63,665 nt of DNA from Lachnospiraceae bacterium (GTDB lineage Bacteria > Bacillota > Clostridia > Lachnospirales > Lachnospiraceae): contig JAFYYS010000013.1 of assembly GCA_017546025.1 (NCBI GenBank), forward strand, positions 1 to 63,665, in the 5' to 3' direction. How positions within the stretch are numbered: the first letter of the stretch is position 1; every line of letters starts with the position of its first letter. The notes under the pieces are model-generated. The model ran no database searches. It saw only the letters and a list, made by a program, of their open reading frames with translations, and was not told where the DNA came from. Shown here in pieces: positions 31,563-43,965 of the stretch. The position numbers and the translations under genes are program-made.

Positions 31563-33146
31563 ATGTGTTCCATTATCGGATATTGCGGGCCGGTTGCAGA
31601 CCCGAAAGCTTTTACGGAAGGATTTGCCCAGACGGTCTCAAGAGGTCCCGATGACACCCGGATTGTCGACACCGGAAACGGCGTGCTCGGCTTTCACCGG
31701 CTGGCCATCATGGATCTCACGAGCGGCGGAATGCAGCCGTTTGAGCTGAACGGAAGCTATGTTGTCTGCAACGGGGAGCTGTATGATTTTCCGAAGGACA
31801 GAAAGATTCTTGCGGCGAAGGGCTATCAGTTCACGAGTGACAGCGACTGCGAGATTCTGCTCCCGATGTATCACGAGTACGGAACGGACATGTTCAACAA
31901 GCTCGACGCGGAGTTTGCGTGCATCATTTACGACGGGGCAACCGGCGATTACATTGCGGCACGCGATCCGATCGGCATCCGTCCTCTGTATTACGGCTAC
32001 GATAAAAACGGCGTCATCGTATTTGCCAGCGAACCGAAGAACCTGACCGGCATGTGCGACCGGATCATGCCCTTCCCGCCCGGCTTTTACTGGAAGCGCG
32101 GCGAGTTCCACTGCTATGAGGACATTTCCACGCCGAAGACGCTTTGTAAGGACGACGCCGAAACTGCCTGCAAAAACATCCGCGAGAAGCTGATTGCGGG
32201 CGTTGAGAAACGGCTTGTGGCCGATGCCAAGGTCGGCTTCCTGCTCTCCGGCGGACTCGATTCCTCTCTTGTCTGCGGTATCGCGGCAAGAAGAAGCACC
32301 GCGCCAATCCGCACCTTTGCCATCGGCATGAGCAAGGATGCGATTGACCTCAAATATGCGAAACAGGTTGCCGAATACATCGGCGCCGACCATACCGAGG
32401 TGTTCATGACACCCGAGGAGGTCATCTCCTCTCTTCCCGAAGTCATTCACCTTTTGGGTACCTTTGATATCACGACCATCCGCGCCAGCATGGGCATGTA
32501 TCTGGTCTGCAAGGCCATTCACGAAAAGACCGATGTCCGCGTGCTTTTAACCGGTGAAATCAGCGATGAGCTGTTCGGCTACAAATATACCGATTTTGCA
32601 CCGAGCGCGGAGGCCTTCCAGAAGGAAGCGGAAAAGCGCATTCACGAGCTTCATATGTACGACGTGCTCCGCGCGGACCGCTGCATCAGCGTGAACTCCT
32701 TAGAGGCACGCGTACCGTTCGGCGATCTCGATTTCGTCCGCTACGTCATGTCGCTTGATCCGGCCATCAAGATCAACACGTACGGCATGGGCAAATACCT
32801 GCTCCGCCACGCGTTTGAAGGTCTTCATTACATTCCGGACTCGATCCTGTGGCGTGAAAAAGCCGCCTTCTCCGATGCCGTCGGTCACTCGATGGTAGAT
32901 TACCTGAAGGAGTACGCGGAGTCCTGCTACACCGATGAGGAGTTTGCGGAAAAGCGGAAGCAATATACACATGCGCAGCCGTTCACGAAGGAATCGCTTC
33001 TGTACCGCGAAATCTTCGAGCAGTACTATCCCGGCCAGGGCGACATGATTGTCGACTTCTGGATGCCGAACCGCGAATGGGAAGGCTGCAACGTGAACGA
33101 TCCGTCCGCAAGAGTGCTCTCCAACTACGGAGCAAGCGGTGTTTAA
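31563..33146 (+). CDS. asnB: Glutamine-hydrolysing asparagine synthetase B
   Basis: This 527-residue cytoplasmic enzyme makes asparagine from aspartate, ATP and glutamine. The start at 31563 places the nucleophilic Cys2 correctly (MCSIIGYCG). The amidotransferase domain continues with FHRLAIMDL and GELYDFP; the synthetase domain has the pyrophosphate loop LLSGGLDSSLV and LLTGEISDELFGYKY. Length is typical. It lies 102 bases after amt, behind a hairpin with U-run, and begins a run of four glutamine-dependent enzymes. Confidence 0.96.
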   Translation: MCSIIGYCGPVADPKAFTEGFAQTVSRGPDDTRIVDTGNGVLGFHRLAIMDLTSGGMQPFELNGSYVVCNGELYDFPKDRKILAAKGYQFTSDSDCEILLPMYHEYGTDMFNKLDAEFACIIYDGATGDYIAARDPIGIRPLYYGYDKNGVIVFASEPKNLTGMCDRIMPFPPGFYWKRGEFHCYEDISTPKTLCKDDAETACKNIREKLIAGVEKRLVADAKVGFLLSGGLDSSLVCGIAARRSTAPIRTFAIGMSKDAIDLKYAKQVAEYIGADHTEVFMTPEEVISSLPEVIHLLGTFDITTIRASMGMYLVCKAIHEKTDVRVLLTGEISDELFGYKYTDFAPSAEAFQKEAEKRIHELHMYDVLRADRCISVNSLEARVPFGDLDFVRYVMSLDPAIKINTYGMGKYLLRHAFEGLHYIPDSILWREKAAFSDAVGHSMVDYLKEYAESCYTDEEFAEKRKQYTHAQPFTKESLLYREIFEQYYPGQGDMIVDFWMPNREWEGCNVNDPSARVLSNYGASGV

Positions 33147-33155
33147 GAAGAATAA

Positions 33156-34823
<1,668 letters not shown>

Positions 34824-34865
34824 CGGCTTTTCTGCTATTATCTATGAATGTATGAGGCACTGATT

Positions 34866-36290
34866 ATGAATCGGTTATCTGACAAACTCCATGAAGAATG
34901 CGGCGTCTTCGGCGTCTACTCTCCCAACCCGGCGCCGGTCGCAGAATACTGCTACTACGGTCTCTACGCCCTGCAGCACCGCGGCCAGGAGGGTTGCGGC
35001 ATCGTGGTCAATGACGACGGTGTTTTCGTCTCCCACAAGGACACGGGACTCGTAAGCGATGTCTTCCCGCGGGAGGTGCTCGCCTCCTTCCCCGACGCCA
35101 CAATGGCGGTCGCCCATACGAGATATGCGACGACGGGCGGCTCGGGACGAAGCAATGTCCAGCCGATTGAAGTCAACCACCAGAAGGGACGCATGGCGAT
35201 TGCCCATAACGGTAACATCAGCAACGCTGCCGAACTGCGTTCGGAGCTGGAGCTTTCGGGTGCTATCTTCCATACGACAAGCGATACCGAAATCATCGCC
35301 TACCTGGTCACCAAGGAACGGCTCCGCACGCCTTCGATTGAGGAGGCCGTAAGCCGCGCCGTGGAAGCCCTGGAGGGTGCTTACTCCTTAATCATCATGT
35401 CGCCGCAAAAGCTCATCTGCGTGCGCGATCCGCACGGCTTCAGACCTCTGTGCTACGGGCAGATGCGCGACGGCACGTATATCGTTGCTTCCGAATCGTG
35501 TGCCTTGCATGCGGTCGGCGCAACCGAGGTTCGTGATGTCGAGCCGGGCGAAATGCTTGTGTTCGGCAGAACCGGCGTACAGTCAAGGAAGGAGCACTGT
35601 AACACCGAGCCGATCAGACGGTGCATTTTCGAATACATTTATTTTGCAAGACCCGATTCGGTCATCGACGGCGTGTCCGTGCATGCCTCGAGAATCCGAG
35701 CAGGCGAAATTCTCGCGCAGGCACACCCGGCCGACGCGGATATCGTCATCGGCGTTCCGGACTCCGGTCTCGACGCTGCCATCGGTTACTCGAGAGCGTC
35801 CGGAATCCCTTACGGAATCTGCTTAATCAAAAACAAATACATCGGCCGCACGTTCATCAAGCCGTCCGGCCGAATGGACGCCGTCCGCATTAAACTCGCC
35901 GCCGTTGAGGAAACGGTAAAGGGCAAAAAGATTGTTTTGATTGACGACTCCATCGTGCGCGGCACGACATGCGCACATATCGTCAGAATGCTGCGCGAAG
36001 CCGGCGCAAAAGAAATCCACATGCGTGTCACCGCCCCGCCTTTCCTGCATCCGTGCTACTACGGAACGGATGTCGATTCGGAGGAGCATCTGATTGCCTG
36101 TAAGCATACGGTAGAAGAAATCGCCGAAATGATCGGCGTTGACACACTCGGCTATCTTCCGGTCGACGAGCTTCCGGGACTTTGCGGCAATTCGGACTTC
36201 TGCTCCGCCTGCTTTGACGGCTCCTATCCTACCCCGGTTCCTTCCGACACGCGAAAGGACCGCTTTGAGCAGAAGCTCTCGGAACGCTGA
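34866..36290 (+). CDS. purF: Amidophosphoribosyltransferase
   Basis: This 474-residue enzyme commits PRPP to purine synthesis using glutamine. From the ATG at 34866 the protein has an 11-residue propeptide ending HEE and then the nucleophile Cys12 (CGVFGVYS), as in the Bacillus-type enzyme; GAGG lies eight bases upstream. The PRPP site reads IVLIDDSIVRGTT. Cysteines in CKHT and GNSDFCSACF indicate the [4Fe-4S] form. It is separated from the other purine genes, which are not in this window, and instead sits among glutamine-consuming enzymes. Confidence 0.96.
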   Translation: MNRLSDKLHEECGVFGVYSPNPAPVAEYCYYGLYALQHRGQEGCGIVVNDDGVFVSHKDTGLVSDVFPREVLASFPDATMAVAHTRYATTGGSGRSNVQPIEVNHQKGRMAIAHNGNISNAAELRSELELSGAIFHTTSDTEIIAYLVTKERLRTPSIEEAVSRAVEALEGAYSLIIMSPQKLICVRDPHGFRPLCYGQMRDGTYIVASESCALHAVGATEVRDVEPGEMLVFGRTGVQSRKEHCNTEPIRRCIFEYIYFARPDSVIDGVSVHASRIRAGEILAQAHPADADIVIGVPDSGLDAAIGYSRASGIPYGICLIKNKYIGRTFIKPSGRMDAVRIKLAAVEETVKGKKIVLIDDSIVRGTTCAHIVRMLREAGAKEIHMRVTAPPFLHPCYYGTDVDSEEHLIACKHTVEEIAEMIGVDTLGYLPVDELPGLCGNSDFCSACFDGSYPTPVPSDTRKDRFEQKLSER

Positions 36291-36363
36291 AAACCGGCCC
36301 GCGAAAAGCGCTGAACCGGCTGAAATAAAGACTTTCTGAATGCTGAAGAAAGAAGGATGAAAA

Positions 36364-37500
36364 ATGCTACGCGAATATGATCGAAAACTCATCACGGAAG
36401 ACGGTGCGGAATACCTTGGTTACGGCTTCGGTGCAAGTAAGGAAGCCGTACTGGAACTCGTGTTCAACACCTCTCCGGTCGGTTATCAGGAGATTCTCTC
36501 CGACCCTTCCTACACCGACCAGGCCGTCGTGATGACCTATCCGCTGATCGGAAATTACGGCATGTGTGCCGACGATTACGAAACCGAAACACCGACCATC
36601 GGTGCGCTTGTCGTGCGCGAATATAACGATGAACCGTCCAACTTCCGCGCAGAGGAATCGCTCGGAAGCGTCATGAAGCGTTACGGCATCCCGGGCATCA
36701 GCGGACTCGACACAAGAAAACTGAACCGCTCGATTCGCGACCTCGGCTCCAGAAAAGCCTTGATTACATCCGCTGACACGCCACTTGAAAAGGGACTTTC
36801 CATCATCAGAAGCACATCTCTTCCGAAGGATGCGGTATCCAGAGTCAGCAGCAAGGAAATCAAAACCTATACGGCTGCGGATCTCGGCGTAAAGAGCCTT
36901 CGAAACGATACCGGCGGGCTTGCGCCGAAGGTCGTGTTGATTGACTGCGGCGCAAAACAGAACATCCTCCGCTCTCTTCTTGCAAGAAGCTGCCAGGTGA
37001 CCGTCGTTCCGTGGAACACCGACAGCGAAACGATTCTTTCGATGGAACCGGACGGCGTGATGCTCTCAAACGGCCCGGGCGACCCGACCGACGTTCCGGA
37101 AACGATTGCAACCGTAAAAGCACTGATCGGAAAGCTTCCGATCTTCGGCATCTGCTTAGGGCATCAGATTCTTTCTCTTGCCTACGGCGCGAAAACGTAT
37201 AAACTCCTGTTCGGACACAGAGGCGGAAACCATCCGGTCCGCGACCTGTTGACCGGAAGAATCGAAATCACCTCGCAGAACCACTCCTACGCGGTAGATG
37301 AGGCAAGCCTTGAGGGTACCGGTCTTTCGGTCACGCACCGCAATATCCTCGACAATACCGTCGAAGGCGTTGCCTGCCTCCCGGACCTCGCTTTCAGCGT
37401 ACAGTACCACCCCGAGAGTTCTCCGGGGCCGCAGGACAGCACATACCTGTTTGACCGATTCCTTAACTACATGGAGGCGCAATATGCCGAAGCGGACTGA
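36364..37500 (+). CDS. carA: Carbamoyl-phosphate synthase small subunit
   Basis: This 378-residue glutaminase subunit supplies ammonia to CarB. The N-terminal domain reads [20 protein letters not shown] and [12 protein letters not shown]. The class I amidotransferase shows [13 protein letters not shown] with the nucleophilic Cys and [13 protein letters not shown] with His-Glu. AAGGATGAA precedes the ATG. The stop overlaps the carB start by 17 bases, indicating coupled translation. Carbamoyl phosphate serves both arginine and pyrimidine synthesis; no pathway-specific neighbours are visible. Confidence 0.96.
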   Translation: MLREYDRKLITEDGAEYLGYGFGASKEAVLELVFNTSPVGYQEILSDPSYTDQAVVMTYPLIGNYGMCADDYETETPTIGALVVREYNDEPSNFRAEESLGSVMKRYGIPGISGLDTRKLNRSIRDLGSRKALITSADTPLEKGLSIIRSTSLPKDAVSRVSSKEIKTYTAADLGVKSLRNDTGGLAPKVVLIDCGAKQNILRSLLARSCQVTVVPWNTDSETILSMEPDGVMLSNGPGDPTDVPETIATVKALIGKLPIFGICLGHQILSLAYGAKTYKLLFGHRGGNHPVRDLLTGRIEITSQNHSYAVDEASLEGTGLSVTHRNILDNTVEGVACLPDLAFSVQYHPESSPGPQDSTYLFDRFLNYMEAQYAEAD

Positions 37501-40500
37501 CATCAAAAAAGTATTAATCATCGGCTCCGGACCGATTGTCATCGGCCAGGCCGCCGAGTTTGACTACGCCGGCACACAGGCATGCCTCGCGCTTAAGGAG
37601 GAGGGTTATGAGGTCATCCTCTGTAACTCAAACCCCGCGACCATCATGACCGATACGTCCATCGCCGACAAGGTTTACATGGAGCCGTTGACGCTCGAGT
37701 TCATCGCCAAGATCATCCGGTACGAAAGACCCGACGCGCTGCTTCCGGGCATCGGCGGCCAGACCGGTCTGAACCTTGCCATGCAGCTTGCCAAGAAGGG
37801 CGTTTTGGATGAGTGCCGCGTCGAGCTTTTGGGCACCGACAGCCGTTCCATTGAACGCGCTGAGGACCGTGAGCTCTTTAAGGAACTCTGCGAGGAGCTC
37901 GGCGAGCCCGTGCTTCCTTCCGACATCGCAACGACTGAGGAGGAAGGCATTCGGATTGCCGAAAAGATCGGCTATCCCGTCGTTTTAAGGCCGGCCTTTA
38001 CCTTAGGCGGAACCGGCGGCGGTTTTGCGGACAGCGAGGAGGAAATGCTTCCGCTTCTTAAAAACGGCCTGTCCCTCTCTCCTGTTCATCAGGTATTGAT
38101 TGAGAAAAGCATCAAGGGCTTCAAGGAAATCGAATATGAGGTAATCCGCGATCAGAACGATACCGCCATCACGGTTTGTAACATGGAGAACCTCGATCCG
38201 GTCGGCATCCATACCGGCGACTCGATTGTCGTATGCCCTTCCCAGACACTGACCAACAAAGAATACCATATGCTTCGGGACAGCGCGCTTCGCATCATCC
38301 GCGCGCTCAAAATCGAAGGCGGCTGCAACGTCCAGTTCGCGCTCGACCCGAACTCGTTCCAATACTATGTCATCGAGGTTAACCCGCGTGTATCGCGTTC
38401 TTCTGCCCTTGCCTCCAAGGCGAGCGGCTATCCGATTGCCAGGGTTTCCGCCAAGATCGGCATCGGCATGACGCTTGACGAAATCCGGCTTGCGAACACG
38501 CCCGCTTCGTTTGAACCGGCGCTTGACTATGTCGTAACCAAGATGCCGCGTTTCCCGTTTGACAAATTCGCGGACGCCGACAATTCCCTCTCCACCCAGA
38601 TGAAGGCTACCGGTGAGGCCATGAGTGTCGGCCGTACCTTTGAGGAAAGCCTGTTAAAGGGCATCCGTTCCCTCGAAATCGGCATCAAGCATCTTTACAT
38701 GCACAAATTCGACAACATGTCCGAGAAGGAACTGCTCTCCTACATCCACATCGGTACCGACGACCGGATTTACGCGATTGCGCAGCTGCTTCGGTTAAAC
38801 TGCGACATCGACCGCATCTTCGACGAAACGAAGATTGACCGGTTCTTCCTCAGAAAGCTTCGTAACATCATTGATATGGAGCGCGCACTGCAAAGCCGCC
38901 CCGCTGATGCGGCGGTGCTTTATGAAGCGAAACGCATGGGATTTTCCGACAGCACGATTGCGGGCTTCTGGAATCAGAAGGAAAGTGAGGTCCGCGCGCT
39001 TCGTAAGAAAGCCGGCATCGTTCCGGTTTATAAGATGATTGATACATGCGCATCCGAGTTTGCCAGCTACGTGCCGTATTTCTACTCGACCTACGAGACC
39101 GAGAACGAGTCGGTCATCTCCGACCGTAAAAAGATTATCGTACTCGGGTCCGGCCCAATCCGAATCGGTCAGGGCGTGGAATTCGATTACTCCACTGTGC
39201 ATGCTGTGAAGACCATCCGCTCTGCCGGCTATGAGGCCATCATCATCAACAATAACCCCGAGACCGTATCGACTGACTATACGTGCTCGGATAAGCTCTA
39301 TTTCGAGCCGCTGTGCACCGAGGACGTCATGAACGTCATCGAGCTCGAGCAGGCCGAGGGCGTCATTGCAACGCTCGGCGGACAGACCGCCATCAACCTT
39401 GCCGATTCGCTTGCCGCATACGGCGTCAGAATCATCGGTACCGACTGCGCCGCCATCGACCGCGCGGAGGACCGTGACCAGTTTGAGCATCTTCTCATCG
39501 AACTCGGCATCCCGCAGCCAAAAGGTCGCGCCGTCACAAGCATCGAGGAGGGTGTCGCCGCTGCAGCGGAAATCGGCTATCCGGTACTCGTCAGACCGAG
39601 TTTCGTGCTCGGCGGCCGTGCGATGCAGATTGTTTCCAAAGAGGAAACCCTTCGCGAATACCTGATGCACGCGGTCGAAATCGACAAAGACAAGCCGGTA
39701 CTCGTGGACCGTTACATCCGCGGAAAGGAAGTCGAGGTCGACGCCGTCTGTGACGGAAAGAAGGTCTTCGTTCCCGGCATCATGGAACTCGTGGAGCGGA
39801 CCGGCGTCCACTCCGGCGACTCAATCAGCGTATATCCGCCCTACACGCTTTCCGACAACGTCAAAAAGACGATTCTGCACTACGCCGAAATGCTCGGCTT
39901 AGGCATCGGAATCGTCGGGCTGTTCAACATTCAGTTCATTGTCGACTCTTCGGAAAATGTGTACATCATCGAGGTCAACCCCCGTTCCTCCAGAACGGTT
40001 CCGTTCCTCTCGAAGGCAACCGGCTACAGCCTTGCCGACATCGGAACGCTTGTCATGCTCGGACACTCCCTTGAAGAACAGGGCATCACCTGCCTGTACC
40101 CCGAAGAGAAGAAGCGCTACTACGTAAAGGTGCCTTCGTTCTCATTTTCCAAGCTTCGCGGCATGGACGCTTACCTCTCTCCCGAGATGAAGTCCACCGG
40201 TGAGGCAATCGGCTACGACAAGCTGATTCACCGTGCCGCATACAAGGCTCTGATTGCGTCCGGACTTACGCTCCGTAACTACGGAACGGTTCTTGTAAGC
40301 GTCGCCGATGAGGACAAGGAAGAGGTCGTTCCGCTGATCCGCCGCTTCTACAATATGGGCTTCAACATCGAAGCGACCACACTGACCGGCGAAGTGCTCC
40401 GCGAGCACGGCATCCGCACGAGAATCCGCCGGAAGCCGAGCGAGCACAGTGACGAGGTTCTCGACTCCATCCGCGCCGGCTACGTCAGCTACATCATCAA

Positions 40501-40657
40501 TACAAGAGCCATTCTCTCCGGCATCCATTACGGCGACGGCGTGGCCATCAGACGGTGCGCCGCCCAGCAGGGCATCGCGATGCTCACCTCGCTTGACACC
40601 GTCCGCCTGCTGCTTGATGTTCTCGAAGAAGTGACGCTCGGAATCTCGACCATCTAA
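37484..40657 (+). CDS. carB: Carbamoyl-phosphate synthase large subunit
   Basis: This 1057-residue synthetase makes carbamoyl phosphate from bicarbonate, ammonia and two ATP. The internal duplication is obvious: [19 protein letters not shown] near residue 10 and [20 protein letters not shown] near residue 560, each followed by an ATP-grasp domain. The last ~120 residues form the allosteric MGS-like domain. I chose the ATG at 37484 since GGAGG lies seven bases upstream within carA; a longer open frame upstream reads out of frame through carA. Last gene of the glutamine-use series. Confidence 0.97.
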   Translation: MPKRTDIKKVLIIGSGPIVIGQAAEFDYAGTQACLALKEEGYEVILCNSNPATIMTDTSIADKVYMEPLTLEFIAKIIRYERPDALLPGIGGQTGLNLAMQLAKKGVLDECRVELLGTDSRSIERAEDRELFKELCEELGEPVLPSDIATTEEEGIRIAEKIGYPVVLRPAFTLGGTGGGFADSEEEMLPLLKNGLSLSPVHQVLIEKSIKGFKEIEYEVIRDQNDTAITVCNMENLDPVGIHTGDSIVVCPSQTLTNKEYHMLRDSALRIIRALKIEGGCNVQFALDPNSFQYYVIEVNPRVSRSSALASKASGYPIARVSAKIGIGMTLDEIRLANTPASFEPALDYVVTKMPRFPFDKFADADNSLSTQMKATGEAMSVGRTFEESLLKGIRSLEIGIKHLYMHKFDNMSEKELLSYIHIGTDDRIYAIAQLLRLNCDIDRIFDETKIDRFFLRKLRNIIDMERALQSRPADAAVLYEAKRMGFSDSTIAGFWNQKESEVRALRKKAGIVPVYKMIDTCASEFASYVPYFYSTYETENESVISDRKKIIVLGSGPIRIGQGVEFDYSTVHAVKTIRSAGYEAIIINNNPETVSTDYTCSDKLYFEPLCTEDVMNVIELEQAEGVIATLGGQTAINLADSLAAYGVRIIGTDCAAIDRAEDRDQFEHLLIELGIPQPKGRAVTSIEEGVAAAAEIGYPVLVRPSFVLGGRAMQIVSKEETLREYLMHAVEIDKDKPVLVDRYIRGKEVEVDAVCDGKKVFVPGIMELVERTGVHSGDSISVYPPYTLSDNVKKTILHYAEMLGLGIGIVGLFNIQFIVDSSENVYIIEVNPRSSRTVPFLSKATGYSLADIGTLVMLGHSLEEQGITCLYPEEKKRYYVKVPSFSFSKLRGMDAYLSPEMKSTGEAIGYDKLIHRAAYKALIASGLTLRNYGTVLVSVADEDKEEVVPLIRRFYNMGFNIEATTLTGEVLREHGIRTRIRRKPSEHSDEVLDSIRAGYVSYIINTRAILSGIHYGDGVAIRRCAAQQGIAMLTSLDTVRLLLDVLEEVTLGISTI

Positions 40658-40685
40658 CCAACAGTTTATGGAAAATGCCACGAAA

Positions 40686-40724
40686 AATGCGCCGGCTGCC
40701 GAAGCAGTCGACGCATTTCTTTAT
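40686..40724. terminator. Terminator after carB
   Basis: AATGCGCCGGCTGC pairs with GCAGTCGACGCATT (14 positions, one mismatch) around CGAA and is followed by TCTTTAT. It lies between the convergent carB and anti-sigma genes. Confidence 0.82.
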
Positions 40725-40735
40725 GTGCAGGATTT

Positions 40736-41773
40736 TTACTGATTTTGCGGAAAGCTGTTCATCCAATCCGTGAGAGACTGTTCAGCGGCTTCCGAATATG
40801 CCGCTCCGAAACCGCTCATCTTAAACGTATAGGTAACTCTGTTCTCAACCAGGATGACACTCTTTACATATCCCCCGGTCATTTCCGGCTGATAGGTCAT
40901 AACCGTGAATTCCCTGCCTCCGACGGTGCGGGTTTCCGAAGAGAGCTCAGCGTTTGCACTGTCCGAAATGATTGTCGTACGGGGACCGTCATAATTCATG
41001 GTGTCGATTTGGGCGGAGGTGACAACCGTATAATCGCTAAACCGGTAACTTGCGTACAAACCGACACTGTAGATTTCAAACTCCGAATCCGGTGTCGCGT
41101 TTAACAGCCCCCCCTCGTTCACACCTTCCACAAGCACTCCGATCTGAAGCGGGGTCTCATTCAGCGCAGGCATATGAAGTCCCGCATAACCGATGAAAGC
41201 TTCGCCTTCCGCAATCGAATCGAAAGGCTTATAGATTCTTCCGGGAAGACCGACGTTGAAGGAGTACGGAAGGTTCGGGCTTTCTTCGTCTTCATACCCG
41301 ATGACATGAATCCTCGAAAGGATCTCAGCTCCGCTCGGATTCGGGCCGATTCCCTCATCGTCCACCGTAAACATCCCGATCATCTCATCGTTCGGAAGCG
41401 GCTCACCGGCCAGGTAATACTGCAGCCGGTCATTCATCTGTACGGTCATGTTCTGAACATCTGCGGAAAGCTCACTGACCGGAACAAAATGGTTCTCCGG
41501 AGGCGTAAACGTGAACATTTTATTTCCGTCGTCATCCGTTCCGATATGAATCAGTCCGTCAAGGGCGCCCGAAGCATAAGCGGCAAATCCGCCGAGCATC
41601 AGCACAAGGCACGCAGCAACCGGAACAAGCCATCTGCGCATGCTTCTCTTCTTTGTGCGAATCGGAACAATATCTGCCGTTTTTACGGTACTTTCCGCTC
41701 TCAGTTTTACAATCTCATCGAACATTTCGGCATCCAGCTTGCCGATGGCATCAATCAACTGTTCTTCTCTCAT
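40736..41773 (-). CDS. Anti-sigma factor-like membrane protein (DUF4179-type)
   Basis: This 345-residue protein has a ~45-residue cytoplasmic N-terminus, one membrane helix (about 47-69, WLVPVAACLVLMLGGFAAYA) and a large extracytoplasmic domain of ~275 residues without recognised catalytic motifs. The topology and the position, overlapping the ECF sigma gene by four bases, are those of DUF4179-type anti-sigma factors, which hold the sigma factor until an external signal arrives. The signal is unknown. Convergent to carB. Confidence 0.8.
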   Translation of the reverse strand: MREEQLIDAIGKLDAEMFDEIVKLRAESTVKTADIVPIRTKKRSMRRWLVPVAACLVLMLGGFAAYASGALDGLIHIGTDDDGNKMFTFTPPENHFVPVSELSADVQNMTVQMNDRLQYYLAGEPLPNDEMIGMFTVDDEGIGPNPSGAEILSRIHVIGYEDEESPNLPYSFNVGLPGRIYKPFDSIAEGEAFIGYAGLHMPALNETPLQIGVLVEGVNEGGLLNATPDSEFEIYSVGLYASYRFSDYTVVTSAQIDTMNYDGPRTTIISDSANAELSSETRTVGGREFTVMTYQPEMTGGYVKSVILVENRVTYTFKMSGFGAAYSEAAEQSLTDWMNSFPQNQ

Positions 41774-42330
41774 ATGATGAATCCCTCCTTACGCAGGAAA
41801 CGTCTTAGTTTGCGGCGCAGGCGCAAAAGCATGCTCTTGGCCTTCGACTCACTCATATGAAGGTACGCCGCCGTTTCCTTCAGGGAATCAAAATAGAAAT
41901 ATCTCCCGAGGAACAGGTTCCTCGCATCGTCCGGCAGTCCTTTTACGAAACGGGCAATTGCTTCCTTCAAAAAGGCGGCATCCGCTTCCTGCTCCGGCGT
42001 CCGTCCCCCTGCGACAACTTCACTGAGTTCCTCTAAGGATGCGGCATATTCCGTTCCCTGCCGCTTGACTCGCTGTCTTGCGCGAAGCCGGTCGATTGCC
42101 TCCTGCCTGACGATCTTTCCGAGATAGACGGAAAGCGTTTCCGGCCGCTGCTCGGGGATTGACAGCCATGCGGCCTGGTACGTGTCGTTCACGCACTCCT
42201 CCGCATCCTGCTCATCCCCGAGAATCTGCACGGCAATCTTCATCAGATAGTTCCGGTACTGCTCCATCGTCACCTGTATGGCGCGCTCGTCCCGATTCCG
42301 ATACAATTGTACAATCTCTGCATCGCTCAT
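41770..42330 (-). CDS. ECF-type RNA polymerase sigma factor
   Basis: This 186-residue sigma-70 family protein has region 2 (ILGDEQDAEECVNDTYQAAW) and region 4 (LKETAAYLHMSESKAKSMLL), joined by a ~50-residue linker. I chose the ATG at 42330, with GGAGG five bases upstream, over a TTG nine codons earlier. It is followed by its overlapping anti-sigma gene. Sigma factors of this type usually activate their own operon; a candidate site with GCAACC lies upstream. Confidence 0.9.
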   Translation of the reverse strand: MSDAEIVQLYRNRDERAIQVTMEQYRNYLMKIAVQILGDEQDAEECVNDTYQAAWLSIPEQRPETLSVYLGKIVRQEAIDRLRARQRVKRQGTEYAASLEELSEVVAGGRTPEQEADAAFLKEAIARFVKGLPDDARNLFLGRYFYFDSLKETAAYLHMSESKAKSMLLRLRRKLRRFLRKEGFII

Positions 42331-42369
42331 AACTGCCTCCGAAAGATTTCGTTTCAATCCCTGTCACCT

Positions 42370-42400
42370 CTATACCCGACAGAAGTTTAAAACGGTTGCA
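42370..42400 (-). promoter_or_regulatory. Candidate autoregulated ECF promoter
   Basis: Minus strand TGCAACC is followed after about 16 bases by GGGTATAG. ECF -35 elements frequently contain an AAC core like this. The -10 assignment is uncertain. Confidence 0.35.
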
Positions 42401-42421
42401 ACTTTTTCTCCCGTCCCCGAA

Positions 42422-43078
42422 TTATTTTCTCTTTTCGTAATCCGCTGCGACTTCCTCTGCCCAGTCACAGGCTACCGCACCGCTTTCGCGAACGGATTGC
42501 ATCGCACGTGCGACGCTGCCGAACAGCTTGTTCGTACCGATTCCGTCTGCCTTGTAATTCACGGAATTCTCTTTGGCAAATCCGAAACGCTCTCCCGTTT
42601 CCACGGCGTCAATGTTTGCACCGAGGAACAGGAATTCCCAGCCCTGCTTCTGCTTTGCTTTAAGCGTCTTCCGGACATCGTCGGCACGGTAATTCCGGCT
42701 GGCGTTCTCGAGGCCGTCCGTCGTTACGACGAAGATCACGTGCTCCGGCACATCCTCCGCGCGGATATACTTGTGAATGTCTTCGATGTGCTTCACGGTG
42801 CTGCCGATGGCATCAATCAGTGCCGTGCAGCCGCCGACGCGGTATTCCTTTTCGGTCATGACCGGAACCTCGGTAAGGTCAATGCGGTCGTGCAGCGTGC
42901 TGACCGTCGAGTCGAATAAAACCGTCGTGACATAAGCCTTGCCTTCAACCTTCTTCTGCTGCTCAATCATGCCGTTAAAGCCGCCGATCGTGTCGCTCAC
43001 AAGCGGTGCCATCGAGCCGCTTCGGTCAAGGATGAATACCATCTCGGTAATGCCGTTCTGATTCGTTGTCTTTTTCAT
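42422..43078 (-). CDS. VWA-domain protein (TerY-like)
   Basis: This 218-residue cytoplasmic protein is a single von Willebrand A domain. The metal-dependent adhesion site is complete: DRSGSM near residue 18, a Thr in VGGCTALIDAIG, and VVTTDGLEN. There is no signal peptide. Similar stand-alone VWA proteins occur in tellurite-resistance-type (Ter) and kinase-phosphatase modules, but no other ter gene is seen. AGGAGG precedes the ATG. It lies downstream of the HTH-tail gene with a strong terminator between them. Confidence 0.9.
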   Translation of the reverse strand: MKKTTNQNGITEMVFILDRSGSMAPLVSDTIGGFNGMIEQQKKVEGKAYVTTVLFDSTVSTLHDRIDLTEVPVMTEKEYRVGGCTALIDAIGSTVKHIEDIHKYIRAEDVPEHVIFVVTTDGLENASRNYRADDVRKTLKAKQKQGWEFLFLGANIDAVETGERFGFAKENSVNYKADGIGTNKLFGSVARAMQSVRESGAVACDWAEEVAADYEKRK

Positions 43079-43142
43079 AATTGTTTCCTCCTGATTCGGT
43101 TGTTAAGGATTCTCTTTGCTCCTTACAGCCCAATCATAAAGG

Positions 43143-43186
43143 AAAAAAGCCGCCCGAAGGTCGCTTCGCAAGCGACATCGGACGGC
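43143..43186 (-). terminator. Terminator between the HTH-tail gene and the VWA gene
   Basis: Minus strand GCCGTCCGATGTCGCTT pairs with AAGCGACCTTCGGGCGGC (minor mismatches) around a short GCG loop and is followed by TTTTTT. It separates two neighbouring genes on the same strand. Confidence 0.8.
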
Positions 43187-43207
43187 ACTTTCATGTCTTC
43201 ATCCCGA

Positions 43208-43948
43208 TCAGGCCCCTAAAAGCGCCTGGTCATACCGGTAGAGTTCTTCATTGATTTTGAAAACGTCATACTCTCCCTTTTCCACAAAGAAACGGATAAT
43301 GACATCGAAAAGCGAACTGTCGGAAAGCGCAAACCCCGCTTTCTTCAGAAGCTCTTCCGTTTCGACCGTCCCGAGCTCCAGCGCGATGGCAAATGCGACG
43401 GCCGTCGGTTTGCTCGGCCGGTAATTCCGGTCGCTCCGGATCTTCGAGAACAGCTTCCGGTCAATCCCTGCCTTGCGGTAGCATGCCGCATCCGTGATGC
43501 CCTTCTCGTCAATCTTTCGAAGAAGCATCTCCGAGAAGCTTTCGTCGAGCATCTTCCGGAAATCCGGCGCGTTCTCCTGCATGACGAACTCGTCGGCCTT
43601 GAACGAAATCGACTGGACCGAGGCCATGCCCGCTTCTTTCGCCGCGGAACTCATCGCCTGCGCGGCAGCTCCGACAAACGCTTCCTCTTCCGCCGCGAAG
43701 TCCGCTGCTTCCGCCATATCGTCCTCGTGTTTCGCGCCAAAATCCTCTGCGTTCGGTGCTGCGTCGTACATCACATTGTGAAGCGCAGCCGGCGCGGATT
43801 CCTTTTGCGCGCACTTTCTTCCGGCGCGGCTCTCCGTTTTGGCAAGAGAATTCGCCTGCAGCTTCGGCGCTCGGTAATGCGCGGCAATATAAGCGGCAAG
43901 CTCCGGATTCTCACCCGTCGGTTTCTTCATTTTCCTGAAAAATGCCAT
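43208..43948 (-). CDS. Protein with Ala-rich N-terminus and a C-terminal HTH-like domain
   Basis: This 246-residue protein is in two parts. Residues 1-~140 are Ala/Glu-rich and probably disordered. Residues ~145-246 form a helical domain with [20 protein letters not shown] and [20 protein letters not shown], which I recall as the tail of some Firmicutes macro-domain (O-acetyl-ADP-ribose deacetylase) proteins and which resembles an Xre-type helix-turn-helix. No macro domain is present here. Its neighbour is a VWA protein. GGGAGG precedes the ATG. Function unknown; a link to ADP-ribose signalling is speculation. Confidence 0.8.
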   Translation of the reverse strand: MAFFRKMKKPTGENPELAAYIAAHYRAPKLQANSLAKTESRAGRKCAQKESAPAALHNVMYDAAPNAEDFGAKHEDDMAEAADFAAEEEAFVGAAAQAMSSAAKEAGMASVQSISFKADEFVMQENAPDFRKMLDESFSEMLLRKIDEKGITDAACYRKAGIDRKLFSKIRSDRNYRPSKPTAVAFAIALELGTVETEELLKKAGFALSDSSLFDVIIRFFVEKGEYDVFKINEELYRYDQALLGA

Positions 43949-43965
43949 GCTCGTCCTCCCGAAGC

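Noticed and set aside
38795-39811. A 338-codon open frame antisense to carB
   Set aside because: carB is unambiguous; the antisense translation has no recognisable domain.
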